Position numbers and translations under genes: made by a program. From Channallabes apus (taxonomy: Eukaryota; Chordata; Actinopteri; Siluriformes; Clariidae), in the NCBI GenBank assembly GCA_030522415.1, contig CM060125.1:1816901-1880900 (forward strand): DNA of 64,000 nucleotides, read 5' to 3'. Of this stretch, positions 47,419 to 60,528 are shown one piece after another (position 1 is the first letter of the stretch; each line of letters begins with the position of its first letter). Under the pieces are notes generated by a model. That model was not told the DNA's origin. It was given only the letters and a program-made list of their open reading frames with translations, and searched no databases.

Positions 47419-48983
47419 TTACTGTATGAACTTACAGTATGATGATTCGGCAAGGTGGAGGAAAAAAAAATTGGGATATTTATAAAATCCTGATACTTAC
47501 CGAATTGTAAGGCTGGTTGAATCAGCACCTACTGTAGGTATTGTGATATCGTATCAGGTGCTCCCAGGTGATTCCAATAAATCTTAATTATTTAATCTTT
47601 TCAGCTAACCACAGCGGAAGATGGCTTTTTATCTAATTTAACGATGGAGTAACCTGCAGAATACTCGATTAAACTAAAATAATCATTAGCTTCAGTCCTA
47701 AAATCAACACCCCGACATAAGATATATCTCAGGAGAATTTACATTAACTGTATAGATTGTGTTATATCCTGCGGCAAAAGAGTGTTAATTATAAAGACAC
47801 TCCAGAAAGCACTTAATCGTTTGTCTTCCATTGAAACCAAAATGAGGGTCAAACACAATGATGTTTAAAAAGATGCGAAGAAACAATGTTTTGTGGATTT
47901 TACAGAGGTTATTTAGTTCCAAGCCCAGGTAGAGGCTACATGCAGGGTGACTAATGATTGCATTTTCATATAGCCACACCCCACTCAATAAGCATTTATG
48001 ATATAAAAAAAAAAATAGTATGCATTGGTTTTTGGGTAAATTTTTAAAAATGTGCATGCATTCATTGCAAAGACACTTAGTGAAGTAATTATGTGTCTGT
48101 CTGAATGAATGATCTATAATTACTACTGATGACCTGCAACATTATATACACACACACACACACACATGTATTTGGAAGTTTAATTAATGAAAATGGTTCT
48201 ATACACAGAAAAAGGAATGTGATTATATTATACAGGATTATTATTATTATTATTTTTTTAAAGATGAGTAGTCTTGAAAGAGTAGCGGATTATCTTTTAG
48301 TTTCTGTAATTTATTTGTAACTATAGAGAGAAATGTCAAACAGCACAATTTTACATCATTGGTGGTATAATTTGTTCTATGTGCATTTCATATTTACACT
48401 TGATGACCTTTTTAAAGAAAATTCCCCCCCAAAAAATAAAAAAAAGAACAAAATAAGCCTGCACAGCTTTAACATCTGGAAAAATGTCTTGAAAGTGTCT
48501 GGAACCATCATTTTGGAGAAGCAGATTTCACATAGTGATGTTATTTAACTCGGGTCTATTTTGTGGCAAAGTGTAATTAAACTTGCTTTTTGGTTCCTGG
48601 TGTAGGGAGGATTACTACAGTATAACTGCTTCACTCAAACTGTAACTAGCATCATACAAGGTCAGTTTTATTCTAAAAGAGCACAACGTTCACCTTTTAA
48701 GTGTCATTCATTCTCACCGATGCGAATTAGAATTACGAATATCCAGATGTGTATTGGATTTCAGTATTTTCAGAGTTTGAAACTAAAATCAAAAACAATA
48801 GTTTATCTATTTTTACGCTTTAGGCCTGCATCATGGTTGGTCATTAACTCCACATTCCTTTTTTAAATAACAAACAGACTTGGCGTTGACTCGAGTGTTG
48901 CTTAAGTGGATTCTGAGTCATACAGTTCTCTTTTAAAAACTACCCCCCAAAATGTTTTATTGCTTAGAATGATGTGATTTTTC

Positions 48984-49010
48984 CACACACACACACACAC
49001 ACACACACAC
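48984..49010. repeat. (CA)n microsatellite
   Basis: About thirteen units. Confidence 0.93.
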
Positions 49011-49523
49011 GCGCAGGACTTCTCACCTGTCACCAAACACGGGCAGCCCGAGTTGCTTTCTTTAGTGACCGGAGGAGTAATGCGTCACTCTGGGGCTTGT
49101 TTCCAGCTGTTGGGTTTGTATAAACACACCAGTGCCTTCTGTCAGGCTGAGCAGTTTGTTCAGTTTTCCCACCTGATATTTACCCCTGAATTCCACCATT
49201 GTCCATGCTGGTTTATTGGACTCAAACAGTGTCACCTCTGTGTGTGGCCACCTGGCTGTTTAAACATTTGTCCACGGATTTGGGATGTTTGCGAGCCACG
49301 CTTGCCTTTTCCTTAGTTAAAGTGTACGCTGACACTGATTGTGCAGGTATTGTGGTGTGGATGTGGATTTTATGGTTTAATGAGCGGTGCCCTTTGTCCT
49401 AATGTCCTCTATGTTCAGATTGTCAGAGGCATTATAAACGATTTAATGTGGAAAACAACACGTTTCTTGTTAAATTATTGCCCAAAATCTCAAAATAAAG
49501 CATTTATGGAAAGCAGTGTTTTC

Positions 49524-49526
<3 letters not shown>

Positions 49527-49602
<76 letters not shown>
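49527..49602. repeat. (GT)n(GA)n compound microsatellite
   Basis: About thirty GT units followed by eight GA units. Confidence 0.97.
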
Positions 49603-49603
<1 letters not shown>

Positions 49604-51454
49604 GAGATAAAAAGCAGAGTTACTGGGGTTATTGTTTTTTTACATGGACGTCTTTTAATCTGTAACAAATTTTTTTTTTTTTTTTTGAAATATTATTTAT
49701 TTATACATGTATTTCTATATTTACTCTATATACTTTCCTTTAAGCGCATTAACATGATGCTATTTTCACGTTAAGCATTTGTTGAAAAATGTTATCCCCT
49801 TGTCCCATGCCTGTCTCTTAAGGAAAAGCATAAAATCTCCGTGCTCAAAGGTCAGGATAGTCCCAGAACAGACGTCTCTGTCGGCATGACCCCGGGCCCG
49901 ATAGGGTCGGCCGCTGCGGCTGCCTCCTGCAGGTGTCCCCGCACAGACCTGGTCATTAGCTGCTCTGGCATGAATGATGGCAGCAGGGGAAAGAGCAACA
50001 GGGCGGGGGAGCATTGAAACCACAAACCTCAGCGTCTTCCTGTTGGTCTATTTCGCTGCACACAATCTCCTCCTTAGACTTAAAGTATGTACACTCCTTA
50101 TTTTATAGCGCCAGTTAGGCCTCTGGGGTAGTTGTCATATTCCGGAAATGACCGATGTCTCATCTTCAGGATGCCGAGTCTCGACTATTGAGTTAATTTT
50201 GGCCTGAAGCTGGCCTGTGCATTACTAATGGATCAGATGTGGTAAGTCTAATCCACTGCTTTACTTGTCATCTGTTTCACTGGTACATTGGCTTGGTTGG
50301 AATCTAAATGTTTACCATATTATATAATGTATTATTGAGCATTTGATAATATTTAATAATAATGATAATGAGGAAAAAATATTCACAATATCCCCAAAAC
50401 ATTATGTATTTTTTCTGGCCAGTTTCTTTCTCAGTCTTTTATTTGCTTTAAAGAAAGAGATATTTTTACAACGTTGAAATCAGGTCTGTCCCCAGCTGAA
50501 ACAGAGCTGCTCAAGCTGAGCTTTTTTTTTTTTTTTTAATTAAGGGCAGCCCACAATCCATATATAGTTTTAGTTTTATAGTTGGGTGGCAGTAGCCAGC
50601 TTGCCAGTGGTTTTGCTTAAGTTGCAGTTCACGTTCCAGTCAGCAGAGGGCTCTAACAATGACGAGCTGCCCCTTTAAACAGCTACTGCAATTAATATGC
50701 AATTATTAAAGTTTTGACTGAGGCATTAATTTCTGATGAGGAATCAGACATTGGTATTATGTTGAAAAATGTAAACATCTTCACTGATGCGTACAGTGTG
50801 GCAAGCTGCAGAATTATTGGCACCATTGGTGAAGATGGCTTAGGACGGCAACATCTGTGGTTAATTATCTTAGTCGGACTTAGTCAATAAAAATGTATTT
50901 AATTAAAGAAAAGATTTCTAAGCCAATAACGATCAAAAGATTTTTTAAAATACAATAGTGTCAGATTTATTGGCACCTCTAGAGATCTTACTGAGGCATG
51001 TCATTTATATTATTATTATTATTTTTTTTAAACCCTGAACGCCTCATATAGCAGTGTTGATAATCAATCCATGTGGCAAATGTGTTTTGTTCTTGGTCAA
51101 TTTCACTTTGGTTTAAGATATCTTTTATTATCTCTGTTGCTTTTCAGCTACATGTGAGAGTAGTGCAGTGTGCATGTCGCTCGCTTCATCTTTTACATTC
51201 AGGAAATGATGCAGCAGTTTAGTCCTTTAGCCCGTCCAGCTGTTTCACCTCTACATCTGTACGGTCTGCTCAAACAGATCAGCTTCTTGACGGTCATCCC
51301 TTATAATTGAGATCACTGACTATAACAGTGCTAGCAATAACACGAGATCCTGTCATGATTTCTCACAGAAATCAGGCCGTACAGCTCCGACCAACATCCT
51401 GTATGAGCATGCATGCACTGTATGAGTGTCTGGGATGTCTTCTGTGTTTCTGAT

Positions 51455-51557
51455 TCAAGATTCAAGATTCAAGATTCAAAGAACTTTATTAATCCCAAAG
51501 GGAAATTGCTTATGCTCGGTTACAGGTGCTCACAGTTGTTAACTAAGGAAGGTGGGG

Positions 51558-51586
<29 letters not shown>
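51455..51586 (-). mobile_element. SINE-V type 3' end with heptamer tail, plus A run
   Basis: On the minus strand it reads gggattaataaagttctttg and then three repeats of AATCTTG. It shares the aataaagttct end with the SINE-V copy at 45300. An A run at 51559-51586 lies just beyond. Confidence 0.6.
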
Positions 51587-51589
<3 letters not shown>

Positions 51590-52473
51590 ACTGGGGTTTA
51601 AGCATTAGGTTTCTCGAGGGGTTAATTTATTCCCTTAGTCATCGTCAGGAGTTGCATTAACAAAGACTTTTTTTTTTTTTCTTTCCACTGTACTGAATTT
51701 TAAAAGCCCTGACACATCGTGAAGGCCATCAGTCATTTTGACTGACACAGAACGAGGCATTCAGTTTTGGTGTGTATGGGGGTTTGTTTTTCTATCTTAA
51801 AATAGAACAAAAGCGTCCTAGCAGCGGCTTTAAAAGCACAGACTTTCTCTGCATGCGCTCATTCGGCACCAGTGGCATAACTGCACACGTTGCTGTTTAC
51901 ACATGTGGTAGCATATATAGCGTAGCACTGTTTCAGTGAGCAACGGCACGCAATCACTGCAGCACAAATCACTGATGCAAACATCTGGATGTGAGTTTCC
52001 ACTCATTTTCCATCAATGTGCTCGCGAGTAAGAAAATGAGTGAAGAAGTTTGTGCTATTTCCGAAGATCAGAAAGAGCACATTAAGAGGTGGCACGTACA
52101 TCTGTAGTGTTTTAGATTTCTGACTGCTCAAAGCCACCAGCAGTAAACATGTGAACCCTGGGGACTGGATTGACTTGATATGAATAGACGGATTAAACAA
52201 ATGTAGTTTTAACAACCTCAGAAATGCCAGCAGTGTGTGTGGGACTAGCTTCTGCTACAGACCCCCAACTACACCGCTGTTTCTCCTCTAATGTAATTGA
52301 GTTATTTATATTATAGTATTAAAATGCCACAGTTTCCATCTTGTCCTGATTCTCATCAGTAGAGCTGTATGATTAAACTGATTGTGCAATTTAATCTGTA
52401 ATTCTTTATAATTTGTTGATTTCAATTAATTAAATCAGTTCTCAGTTTAGAATCTGAATATACTACAATCTCT

Positions 52474-52645
52474 GCACCTCCAGGGTCCGGGTTCGATTCC
52501 CGGCCAGGCTCGATTCCCGTCTCTGTGTGCATGGAGTTTGCATGTTCTCCCCGTGCTTGGTGGGTTTCCTCCGGGTACTCCGGTTTCCTCCCACAGTCCA
52601 AAGATATGCAGGTTAGGCTAATTGGCGTTCCCAAATTGCTCGTAT
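52474..52645 (+). mobile_element. SINE-A 5' half
   Basis: From cacctccagggtccgggttc to gcgttcccaaattgctcgta, ending exactly before the GT run. Confidence 0.87.
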
Positions 52646-52854
52646 TTTGCACCTTAAATGTTAAGAGATAATTGTTAAGTGTTCATTGTGACTTTAGACT
52701 TATGTTTACGTTTTAATTATTTTCCCATGGTTGTTGCCATTTCTGTCTTAATAACTGATGGGACTGTGATCATAGGAAGGTTAAGTTTAAAATAAAAATG
52801 TTTAAATATAATATATTCTTCTCCTGGTCCTTATTTTAAATGGGTCATAAAATA

Positions 52855-52932
52855 TCAATAATTATCGATATCGACCGATATGAAACACTGATATCGTGAT
52901 ACAGTTTTCAGCCATATCGCCCAGCCCTAATA
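52855..52932. mobile_element. Fragment of a short DNA transposon end
   Basis: On the minus strand 'agggctgggcgatatggctg' followed by gatatcg-rich sequence, the known end of a common fish MITE. The other end is not obvious. Confidence 0.5.
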
Positions 52933-53312
52933 TTAGGTATGGGGAATCTCCAGTCACATACCTTCTGTAGGATTATATAGAAGCTGTGATGTTTTACTTC
53001 CTCAAATGCCTCCAGAGTCTCTCAACTGAACTTGACGATGAGTGCACAGACGCGAGCGCTTGGACAAATGCAGTTTCTGACATGGACACGCAGGGCTTTT
53101 AATGCGCGCATGTTCGTGGTGCTTTGAGACTGCTTTACCTGTGACTAGGTTTTGAGCCTAATGCAGAGTTTGGAGAGAATGACTGATCGGAGACTTCTAG
53201 CACGCACGTTGATTTTTGATAATGTAGCACCATAAAAATGTGTCTTTGTTGCACCGAGTGGAAGCCCAGAATCGGTTATTTCTGAAGCTGATCCCTATTA
53301 TAAATGTTAGAA

Positions 53313-53526
53313 GGGCACTGGTGGCTCAGTGGTAGGGGTGTTTCGCCTGCCATGTGGAAGGCCCGGGTTCGATTCCAGCCAGTGCCCAAACCCCAGCCAC
53401 TGGATACAGTGCCGGTCCCAAGCCCGGATAAAAAAAAATGGGAGGGTTGCGTCAGGAAGGGCATCCGGCGTAAAACCTGTGCCAAGTTGTAGTGCGGACT
53501 GGATATTCCGCTGTGGCGACCCCTTG
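53313..53526 (+). mobile_element. SINE-G copy (tRNA-Gly-derived)
   Basis: Near-identical to the copy at 37041 (gcctgccatgtggaaggccc, ccgggttcgattccagcc), with an A run inserted at 53431-53438 and a gaccccttgaaatata end. Confidence 0.9.
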
Positions 53527-53689
53527 AAATATATTAAAAAAAAAATCTCCATTTTGGAGTCAGTGTGGGGATACATGATGATGATAACATAACTGAATTT
53601 TCCCCATTGAAATAGTTTTTGTAGTTTTTAATACATTCAAATCTGAAAGAAAAGTAGCCGCTTGAGACAAAAGACTGTTTCTTTAATAA

Positions 53690-53880
53690 CCCGTAAGGTG
53701 GACTAGTGGCTAGCATGCTGCACTTTCACCCGGGTTCGATCCGTAGGCAGGGATCCGACACCAGCCACTGGGAGCTGTATCTCAGTGCCAGTTTCACGCC
53801 TGGATATCTTGGGGCTGCACCAAATGAAATCTGAGCACCAGATGATCACCTGTGGTGTCCCCTAATGGCAGCAGTCAAAC
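53690..53880 (+). mobile_element. Diverged SINE with tRNA-like head
   Basis: Head gtggactagtggctagcatg, B-box-like cccgggttcgatccgta, then a block ccagccactgggagctgtat that echoes SINE-G. Confidence 0.55.
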
Positions 53881-54214
53881 GAGGGGAAGAAAAGAGCCAT
53901 GAACACTATCGCTCCTTCATTCCAGTATCAAATCAGTGTTCATACAGTCATTGAGATGTCTTAATTGTGAATTTGTTCAACCCTATTTGATGATGATTTT
54001 CTGCACCCCTTGTCATTATTATTAACATGGAACGGAACGAGCATCGCCAGTAGCTTAGAACCACAGATAAATTTCAGCGCAGCGGCCGGGGTTCAGCCTC
54101 ATCATTCAGCTCTGTGGGTCTCATTTAACCTTCATGCTCTTTCTGTCTTTTCTGCTCTTTGTTTCGTTTTTATTTTCAGTATTAATGGATGTAGCTCTTC
54201 TCGCCTTTTGTCAC

Positions 54215-54345
54215 TGGGTCAGTATTGGCTCGGTGGTAAAAGCATGATGATGGTGGCCATGAGTTTGTGATTTCAAATCCAAATCCGTGTTTGCGGTCTG
54301 TTGTGAATTCTACTCGTCGGATAAAAGAATCTGCCAGATGAATAA
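54215..54345 (+). mobile_element. Diverged SINE-V
   Basis: The head ggctcggtggtaaaagca, B-box region gatttcaaatcc and tail ggataaaagaatctgccaga survive; the middle is deleted. Confidence 0.6.
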
Positions 54346-55946
54346 AAGTCTTCATTTGTTCAGTTCCCTCTGTTTCCTTTTGGTTTAATAATCCTGAACT
54401 CCTTCCATATGACAGATTTTCATTGTTTTTTTATAGACATCATGTGATGCTCTGACATTTTGAAAACACATATCAGAAGTTTGGCTTAAACCCAGCGCTC
54501 TCAGAAGACTCGTAGAACGTCTATAACTTTTAAGGTCATGAACTTTGTATAGTGGTGAATGAACGATTGTAGCACATGTTTGCATCGCTTGTTCCCTTTC
54601 TTGTTTTCTGTGCATCAATCTTTGGTTCCGTTCTTCCTCATCACTTCTCTCTTTCTTTTTCTCAGATCAATAAAAGCATTAAAAGGTTACACTGGGTCGA
54701 GACATCAGCAGAGCTTGCTAACTCAATCCTTCAGCACTTTTCTTGCTCCTCCTGCGCTTGGATCCGCGCAGCTCGGCCTGCTGTAGCTGTGGCCATTAGG
54801 AGCACTTTCCCAGGCTTCCAGTATGTTCGTGATGTTGTCATTAGTGCAATGTATAGTCTGGTTTGGAAAGGCAGAAGCACATTAAATAGGCATTAGATCT
54901 TTCTCGGTACAAACCAATACAGCAGTCTTAAACAAACTAATGCACAGCAGTCAGACGGGATCCGGCGACGAGAAAAGGAAACATTATTTCATTATTTATG
55001 ATTAAGCCAGACTGTGCACGAAGGGAAAATGGAGTTGGATCAGGAATGTTTTGCGGATGTTTTGTTCCCGGGTTGCTCGATCTGATATGTTTCCAATCGG
55101 TCAGGGATTGCATGAATAATAGATGACCTCTTTTAATATACTGCCTTTCAAATGGCTATCCAAGAACTTGGTAGGAACATTACAGACTCTCTAGCAGAAT
55201 TTCCATCTCCCTTTTTATTAATCAACCATGACTCGGTGAACATCTTACAGTTCCTGTGCACCGATGGGTTAAATGAAGACCAGCCAAAAATAGGATGTGT
55301 ATTTAAAGTCGATCCGTGCTTGTGGATCCTCGGTTTTGGAGTTGTTTGAATTCAATAAGTCACTGTACCATAGACGGTCTGTAATTAAAACCATCTGGGT
55401 AGTGGCCAATTATTTCAGCATACTGTAAATCTTTTGCTCGTGTGCATGTGCCCGTGTGTGTGTGTGTGTGTGTTTGCCCTACAGCTACGGCCTTCACTTT
55501 GTAGCCACTTTTTTTTATTATCTTTCCTAATCTATATTCCAACACTGCCTCCTTGGAAATAAGTTTGCTTATGAATTGATGAAACCATTATAAAGATAAA
55601 AGTATTTCTTTTTGCCAGTTTACTCTGCTGTAGTGCTAATTTCTTCTATAACAAATTCTCAATCCGTTCTAACTGCCTGAGTTCCACACATACTGCAAAA
55701 CTAGGATGGAAAGTTTGCCACATTTTTCTAATCCGGAAGTTGAACAAGCTAACAATCAGTAATTGATTAATTGATTATTAATGGCAACAGGACACATTTA
55801 TAGCTGCACAATCCCAAAAGGTTAGGAAGGTAATAAATTCATGGAAGCCAAACAGTTTAAACAAACTGAATATTAAATGAACAGTAATGACCAGTGGTGA
55901 AATGGACTATAGTTGACCCCATTATTGGTCAAACGGCGTTCTGTTT

Positions 55947-56490
55947 GGGTCCGGTACATACCGGTTCTATAGGTACCGGTGCCGTATCTTTGTTGCGGTC
56001 TGGGAAGAGATTCCGCTCCCTAAAGGCCAACACAGAGAGACTGAGGAGGAGCTTCTTCCCGCAGGCGATAAGGTCTCTCAATCATCACTACACCACACAG
56101 GACTAATAACATCTTTTTAAGCTCACAACATTGACATTGACTGGACAATCATGGACACATTCATACACACTTGCACTAAATATTTATACATCTGGACAAT
56201 TGCACATGTCACCTCCATGCATATTTGCACAACCACTGACACTTTAATCCTATATTTTTGCAATATTTTATGCCCTTATGCACAGTTAATTTTACTAGTT
56301 AAATTTATTTCTTTAGTATTTCCTTTTTATTGATTATTTATTTTACGTACAAGCTTTTATTTTCTTTTTTTAAGGTCACTGGCGGTCGTATAAAGCATTT
56401 CACTGCATATTATACTGTGTATGATTGTGTATGTGACCAATAAAATTTGAATTTGTATTGGCACCGGTTATATTCGGTATCCAACCCTAG
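55947..56490. mobile_element. MITE with ccggt-rich inverted ends, interrupted by a LINE 3' end
   Basis: The left end (gggtccggtacataccggtt ... ggtaccggtgcc) and right end (ggcaccggttatattcggta, then tccaaccctag) are inverted relative to each other. The LINE fragment lies between. Confidence 0.5.
55990..56452 (+). mobile_element. LINE 3' end (polyprotein C-terminus and tail)
   Basis: Encodes LRSGKRFRSLKANTERLRRS then FFPQAIRSLN before a stop, and then a 3' UTR with repeated ttgcac motifs, ending gtgaccaataaaatttgaat. Truncated to the last ~460 bp. Confidence 0.72.
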
Positions 56491-56890
56491 TCACAGATCC
56501 AGTTGCATTTGCCATATGTCCTCTCTCAGTTGCCTTAAAACCTGGCAATAGAATTTGCAATTGACGGCCCGGCCCCATCACTGCATCACCGTAAACTTGC
56601 TGAACCATGTCAGGTGTCTCTGTGGCAGATTTGCCCAGTTTTGCACTGAATTTCAAGTTCGCTCTTTGTTCTAACTTGCAATTCAGGCAGAAATTGCAGA
56701 CTTGGTTGCGCATGTGGTCAGAATAGCACCAGCAGCCCAGCTCCTGATGTACACACAGCGATGTCTTTTGGCACACTGACTTATGAAGGTCGGTACTCCC
56801 TGTGACTCTGCACCCTTGTGCTGCCATCTGTCGGCTCGTTACAAAACTAATCTGAAACCTTTTGATACCACCTCGTGTTGTCCTAAACAA
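56468..56890 (-). pseudogene. Mariner-like transposase N-terminal fragment
   Basis: The minus-strand frame contains LEQRANLKFSAKLGKSATET and PDMVQQVYGDAVMG, the first helix-turn-helix region of a fish mariner family. The following part diverges into unrelated frame. It stays open but lacks all catalytic residues. Confidence 0.72.
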
Positions 56891-57805
56891 ACATTATTGA
56901 ATGATGCCTTTTTAATTGTGTAATTGAGGGCTAAGCTACAGTAATTTATTCTGTGTGTGTGTGGTGCAAAACATTATTTACACCGAGTGTACTCTTTGTG
57001 TTGTGGTGAAGAATAGGGTTTGAACCCTGCATAGAGCGAGTCTACACGTTTACAAATATAGCTACATAGCACTAATGATGGAATAATTGGAACAAAATTA
57101 AAGGAATAGATAAAAAACTGTACCGCTTGTTCTGCGGCTTGGCCCTGAGCTATCCCCCGCGTGCACGAGAATACAGCAAACACAAACAACTTTCAAAACT
57201 TAAAACAAACCGCCAAACACAATAGCCCTCAGTCTTGTCTCGTCTAGGAGGTTCGCCATAGGTGTTTTTGGGAAAGAGTTGTCTGACTCCAGACAATGTT
57301 CATTTCAACTTTGTGCATTACCACAGAGTTTGAAAAGAACATGTGCTGGATCGAGTTTCTATCCACAAAAAAAAAAAAAAACAAGACAAGGATCTGAGCA
57401 CAAAACAAGTGTTTATGTCTGCTACACAAAAGGCTTTGTGATGAACAAAAGCAGGCGAGTTTTTCTGTGTACTGCATGTTTCCATGGAATTCTGCGTTGT
57501 GACACGGCCTGATGCAAGACGGACTGGTCAGACATGGAGTTTAGAGGTTTGGCATCCGTTCCTCGTTCCTTCCATGTCGGTGGACAGATGGACTTAAATA
57601 TGGCTGTGTGCAGCTTGTGGGACAGAAGGTTCATAGCTTTCCTTTATCTTTAGTTTATTTGCTTAGAATCAAACATCAGTAGACCTCCTAGAAATCAGTC
57701 CTTTTGGCCTCAAATTGCCATTTGTCTCAAATATAGTACAGTACTGTGCACAAGCCTTGAACTCCCCTTATTTATTCATATTACCACAAATTACAGTATG
57801 TACAT

Positions 57806-58212
57806 CAGTGTTTCTCAAATAGTGGGGCGCGCCCCCCCGGGGGGGGGGGGCGTGAGGCTCTGTCAAGGGGGGCGCGTTTGACCTCGGGGAACATGCTTTT
57901 TTTTTTCTATTTAGATTTTTTTACTGTTCTAGAATAAAGTGCAATACCACTCCACTACATTAGGGGGCAGTGGCGCTCTCATTCGCAGAGTGTGCGCAGG
58001 GAGCATTCGCTCGGTGGTGTAGGGGTTTTGTTTGCACTGAGCATGCGCGCTCATTATTTATTATTTGTTATGTAAGTTGGTCCATATTTCTTTTTTTTTT
58101 ATTCTCTTATGTTAATAAGGATAAAGTGTTATGCAGAGGTGTAGTTATAAAAATTGTATAGACAAGTCGCGCGGGGGGCGCGAGATGTTTTCTTCTTCTT
58201 CTTCTTCTTCTT

Positions 58213-58243
<31 letters not shown>

Positions 58244-58277
58244 GGGGGGCATGACAGAAAATAATTGAGAAGCACTG
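57806..58277. mobile_element. Non-autonomous hAT-type element, 472 bp
   Basis: The ends cagtgtttctcaa and (reverse complement) cagtgcttctcaa are inverted repeats. Flanks atgtacat (57798-57805) and atgtcgat (58278-58285) match at six of eight positions. The interior begins with a GC palindrome (gcgcgccccccc/gggggggggg) and carries a TTC run. Confidence 0.75.
58191..58242. repeat. (TTC)n microsatellite inside the hAT element
   Basis: About seventeen uninterrupted TCT units. Confidence 0.97.
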
Positions 58278-59230
58278 ATGTCGATTAAGTTAAAGCAGTG
58301 GGAACAAAGGTTTTACTGTGACAAACATGGAACATTGTTTATGGAACAACGCAGCAGCAGCAACCTCATTTCCCTTCTTTTCTGTTCCAACCACTCAGCA
58401 TCACCGGTATACTAAACACTGTCCTGCACCTGTTTCTCACTGATCCGTGCCATTGGTTGGATGTTTTTCAATATTTCATTGATCCTTAATTCACTGTGTG
58501 GCTTAAAAAAAATAAAAAATATTCAGTTGGAACTGGTCAGGTGCTGGACTGAAAACAAGCTGAAAAGTCCTTCATGAAGCCAGTACTCGACCGTTTCAGA
58601 AGAAAGGTGCTGAATCACAACTGAATGCTCGAGGCTGAGCAGCTGTCTCTCTGAGGGTGGGAGGCATGTCTTCTGTCATTGCAGTCCTTGACATATTCAC
58701 CTTTTTATGTGCTCTTTCTTCCTTTACTGTGGTGCTGGACGTGGATGCAGACTGGAGGTGTCATTGTGATAATATCCGTACAGCACATAACTCTGTAGGA
58801 CAAAGCAAACCCCTTAAATCCTGTCTGTGTAGAGTCATTTATTTTATTTTTTTTCACCCAGGAGTGTAGTTTAGTTTAATGACTGTCCTAATAGTCCAGT
58901 CATGTACTGTTTCCTGTCCTGCAGTCTGACTGTCTCAGACGGACCTTTTATCAAGAAACACAGTTTTGCAAAATCAATGTAGTATAGATCCAGTCCAGTG
59001 CTTCTGTGATGTTCTCAGTGCTACACTAGAGCCAAGCTATAATGGTATTAAATTCACATGCTACTGTATAATAACTGCTGGAGATCTGGCCTACTGTAAA
59101 CACAAGACTAGGGATGCTAATGATTATTTATTTATCAATTCATCACCAGTGAGAAGTTAGCTAATTAAAAATGTACTAACCTATAATGTTTGTTTTGGAT
59201 GATAATGTGCCACAGCTCACGTACTGTACT

Positions 59231-59586
59231 CATTCATTCATCCTTTTTCATTCATCTTCTATACCGCTTTATCATGTATTTAGGGTCGCGGGGACCTGGA
59301 GCCTATCTCAGGAGACTCTGGGCACGAGGCAGGGTACACCCTGGACAGCGTGCCAATCCATCGCAGAGCACACACACACACACACACTCATTCACACACA
59401 CACTCATTCACACACTATGGTCAATTTAGGAACGCCAATTAGTCTAACCTGCATATCTTTGGACTGTGGGAGGAAACCGGAGTACCCGGAGGAAACCCAC
59501 CAAGCACGGGGAGAACATGCAAACTCCATGCACACAGAGACGGGAATCGAGCCTGGCCGGGGAATCGAACCCAGACCCTGTGCCGC
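59231..59586 (-). mobile_element. SINE-A with 13-bp target duplication and deleted head
   Basis: Minus-strand copy with CATT tail, two CA runs separated by cattca, and body. Between the B box and the outermost gccgccac the A-box segment is missing. Flanked by cacgtactgtact at 59218-59230 and 59587-59599. Confidence 0.92.
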
Positions 59587-60528
59587 CACGTACTGTACTG
59601 TATGTATTAATTTATCCACCATAGGAGAGTTTAGTTGCAGTTGAATGTGAAAGGAAGAAGGTGTTGATGTTCTATAACAGAAACGGAAACTCGACAGCGA
59701 GCAGTGTTGCCAGATTGGCCAGCTTTCCAGGAACTACTTCTTTTTTTTAAAAAAAAAAAAACATTTTTTAATCAACTTTAGCTGAAAAAATGATTGTAGT
59801 GGCTAGTAATAAATATAAGGTTAATGTTACTGCAAAGAAAATATTTTATGCATGTGCAAAAACTGTGCCAAACTGTGTGGGTGAGCGGGCAATCTGTATA
59901 GGTCATGGATCAAATACAATCTGTTCCACCACTGGCCTATTTTATTACATTTTTTAAAAATTTTTTATTCTGTTTTATTAAGTTAAAAAGAAAACATAAT
60001 TAATAAAAGATGCACATTGTTTCCCTTAATAATTAATTAATCAGTTATTGATAATGTGTTGTTCATGTACCAGTTAAGAAAAATGCATCAAATTTGCAAC
60101 TCTACATGAGAATAATGCAAAAACGATGCAAATCGGTCCCGCTTTAACCCAAAAAATTGGAGCATTAAAACAGATTTATAGACCAGAAAATAGTGTAATT
60201 ATCTGTGTGTCGTGCACGTTCTCTTCACATCTCATCAGCAGCCTTTCTACTCGCTTGTGATGAAAGGCTTGGCAGTGAGAGTGGGACATAAAGAGGATGG
60301 TTTGAATTTGTCGCTGCATGACATAATGATTGTAACTCTAATATTTAGAGCAGATTTAGAAACTGTTTAGTTTATATTTCCTGCTTTATTTGTTGCCATA
60401 GAGTCTGTTCATTACAGATCTTGTTTTCTCAGACAACATTGTCTTCGAATTCCCTCCCTGTCCTGTTCAGTCCTCTTTAAGCAAAATATCTCATTCTGTA
60501 AGACTTGGTCATCATTTTTTTTGTTAGT

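Noticed and set aside
49341..49774. Cys-Val repeat proteins
   Set aside because: Translations of the (GT)n(GA)n microsatellite at 49527-49602.
49800..50040. GC-richer stretch with an 85-codon minus-strand frame
   Set aside because: No domain, splice signals or start context that support a gene. It may be a conserved non-coding element, but that cannot be judged here.
50800..51000. 'ttattggcacc' motifs that recall a Tc1 end
   Set aside because: The two occurrences are not inverted relative to each other and no transposase blocks lie between them.
54576..54896. 106-codon plus-strand frame
   Set aside because: No recognisable motif or splice context. Of the length expected by chance in several places of a 64-kb window.
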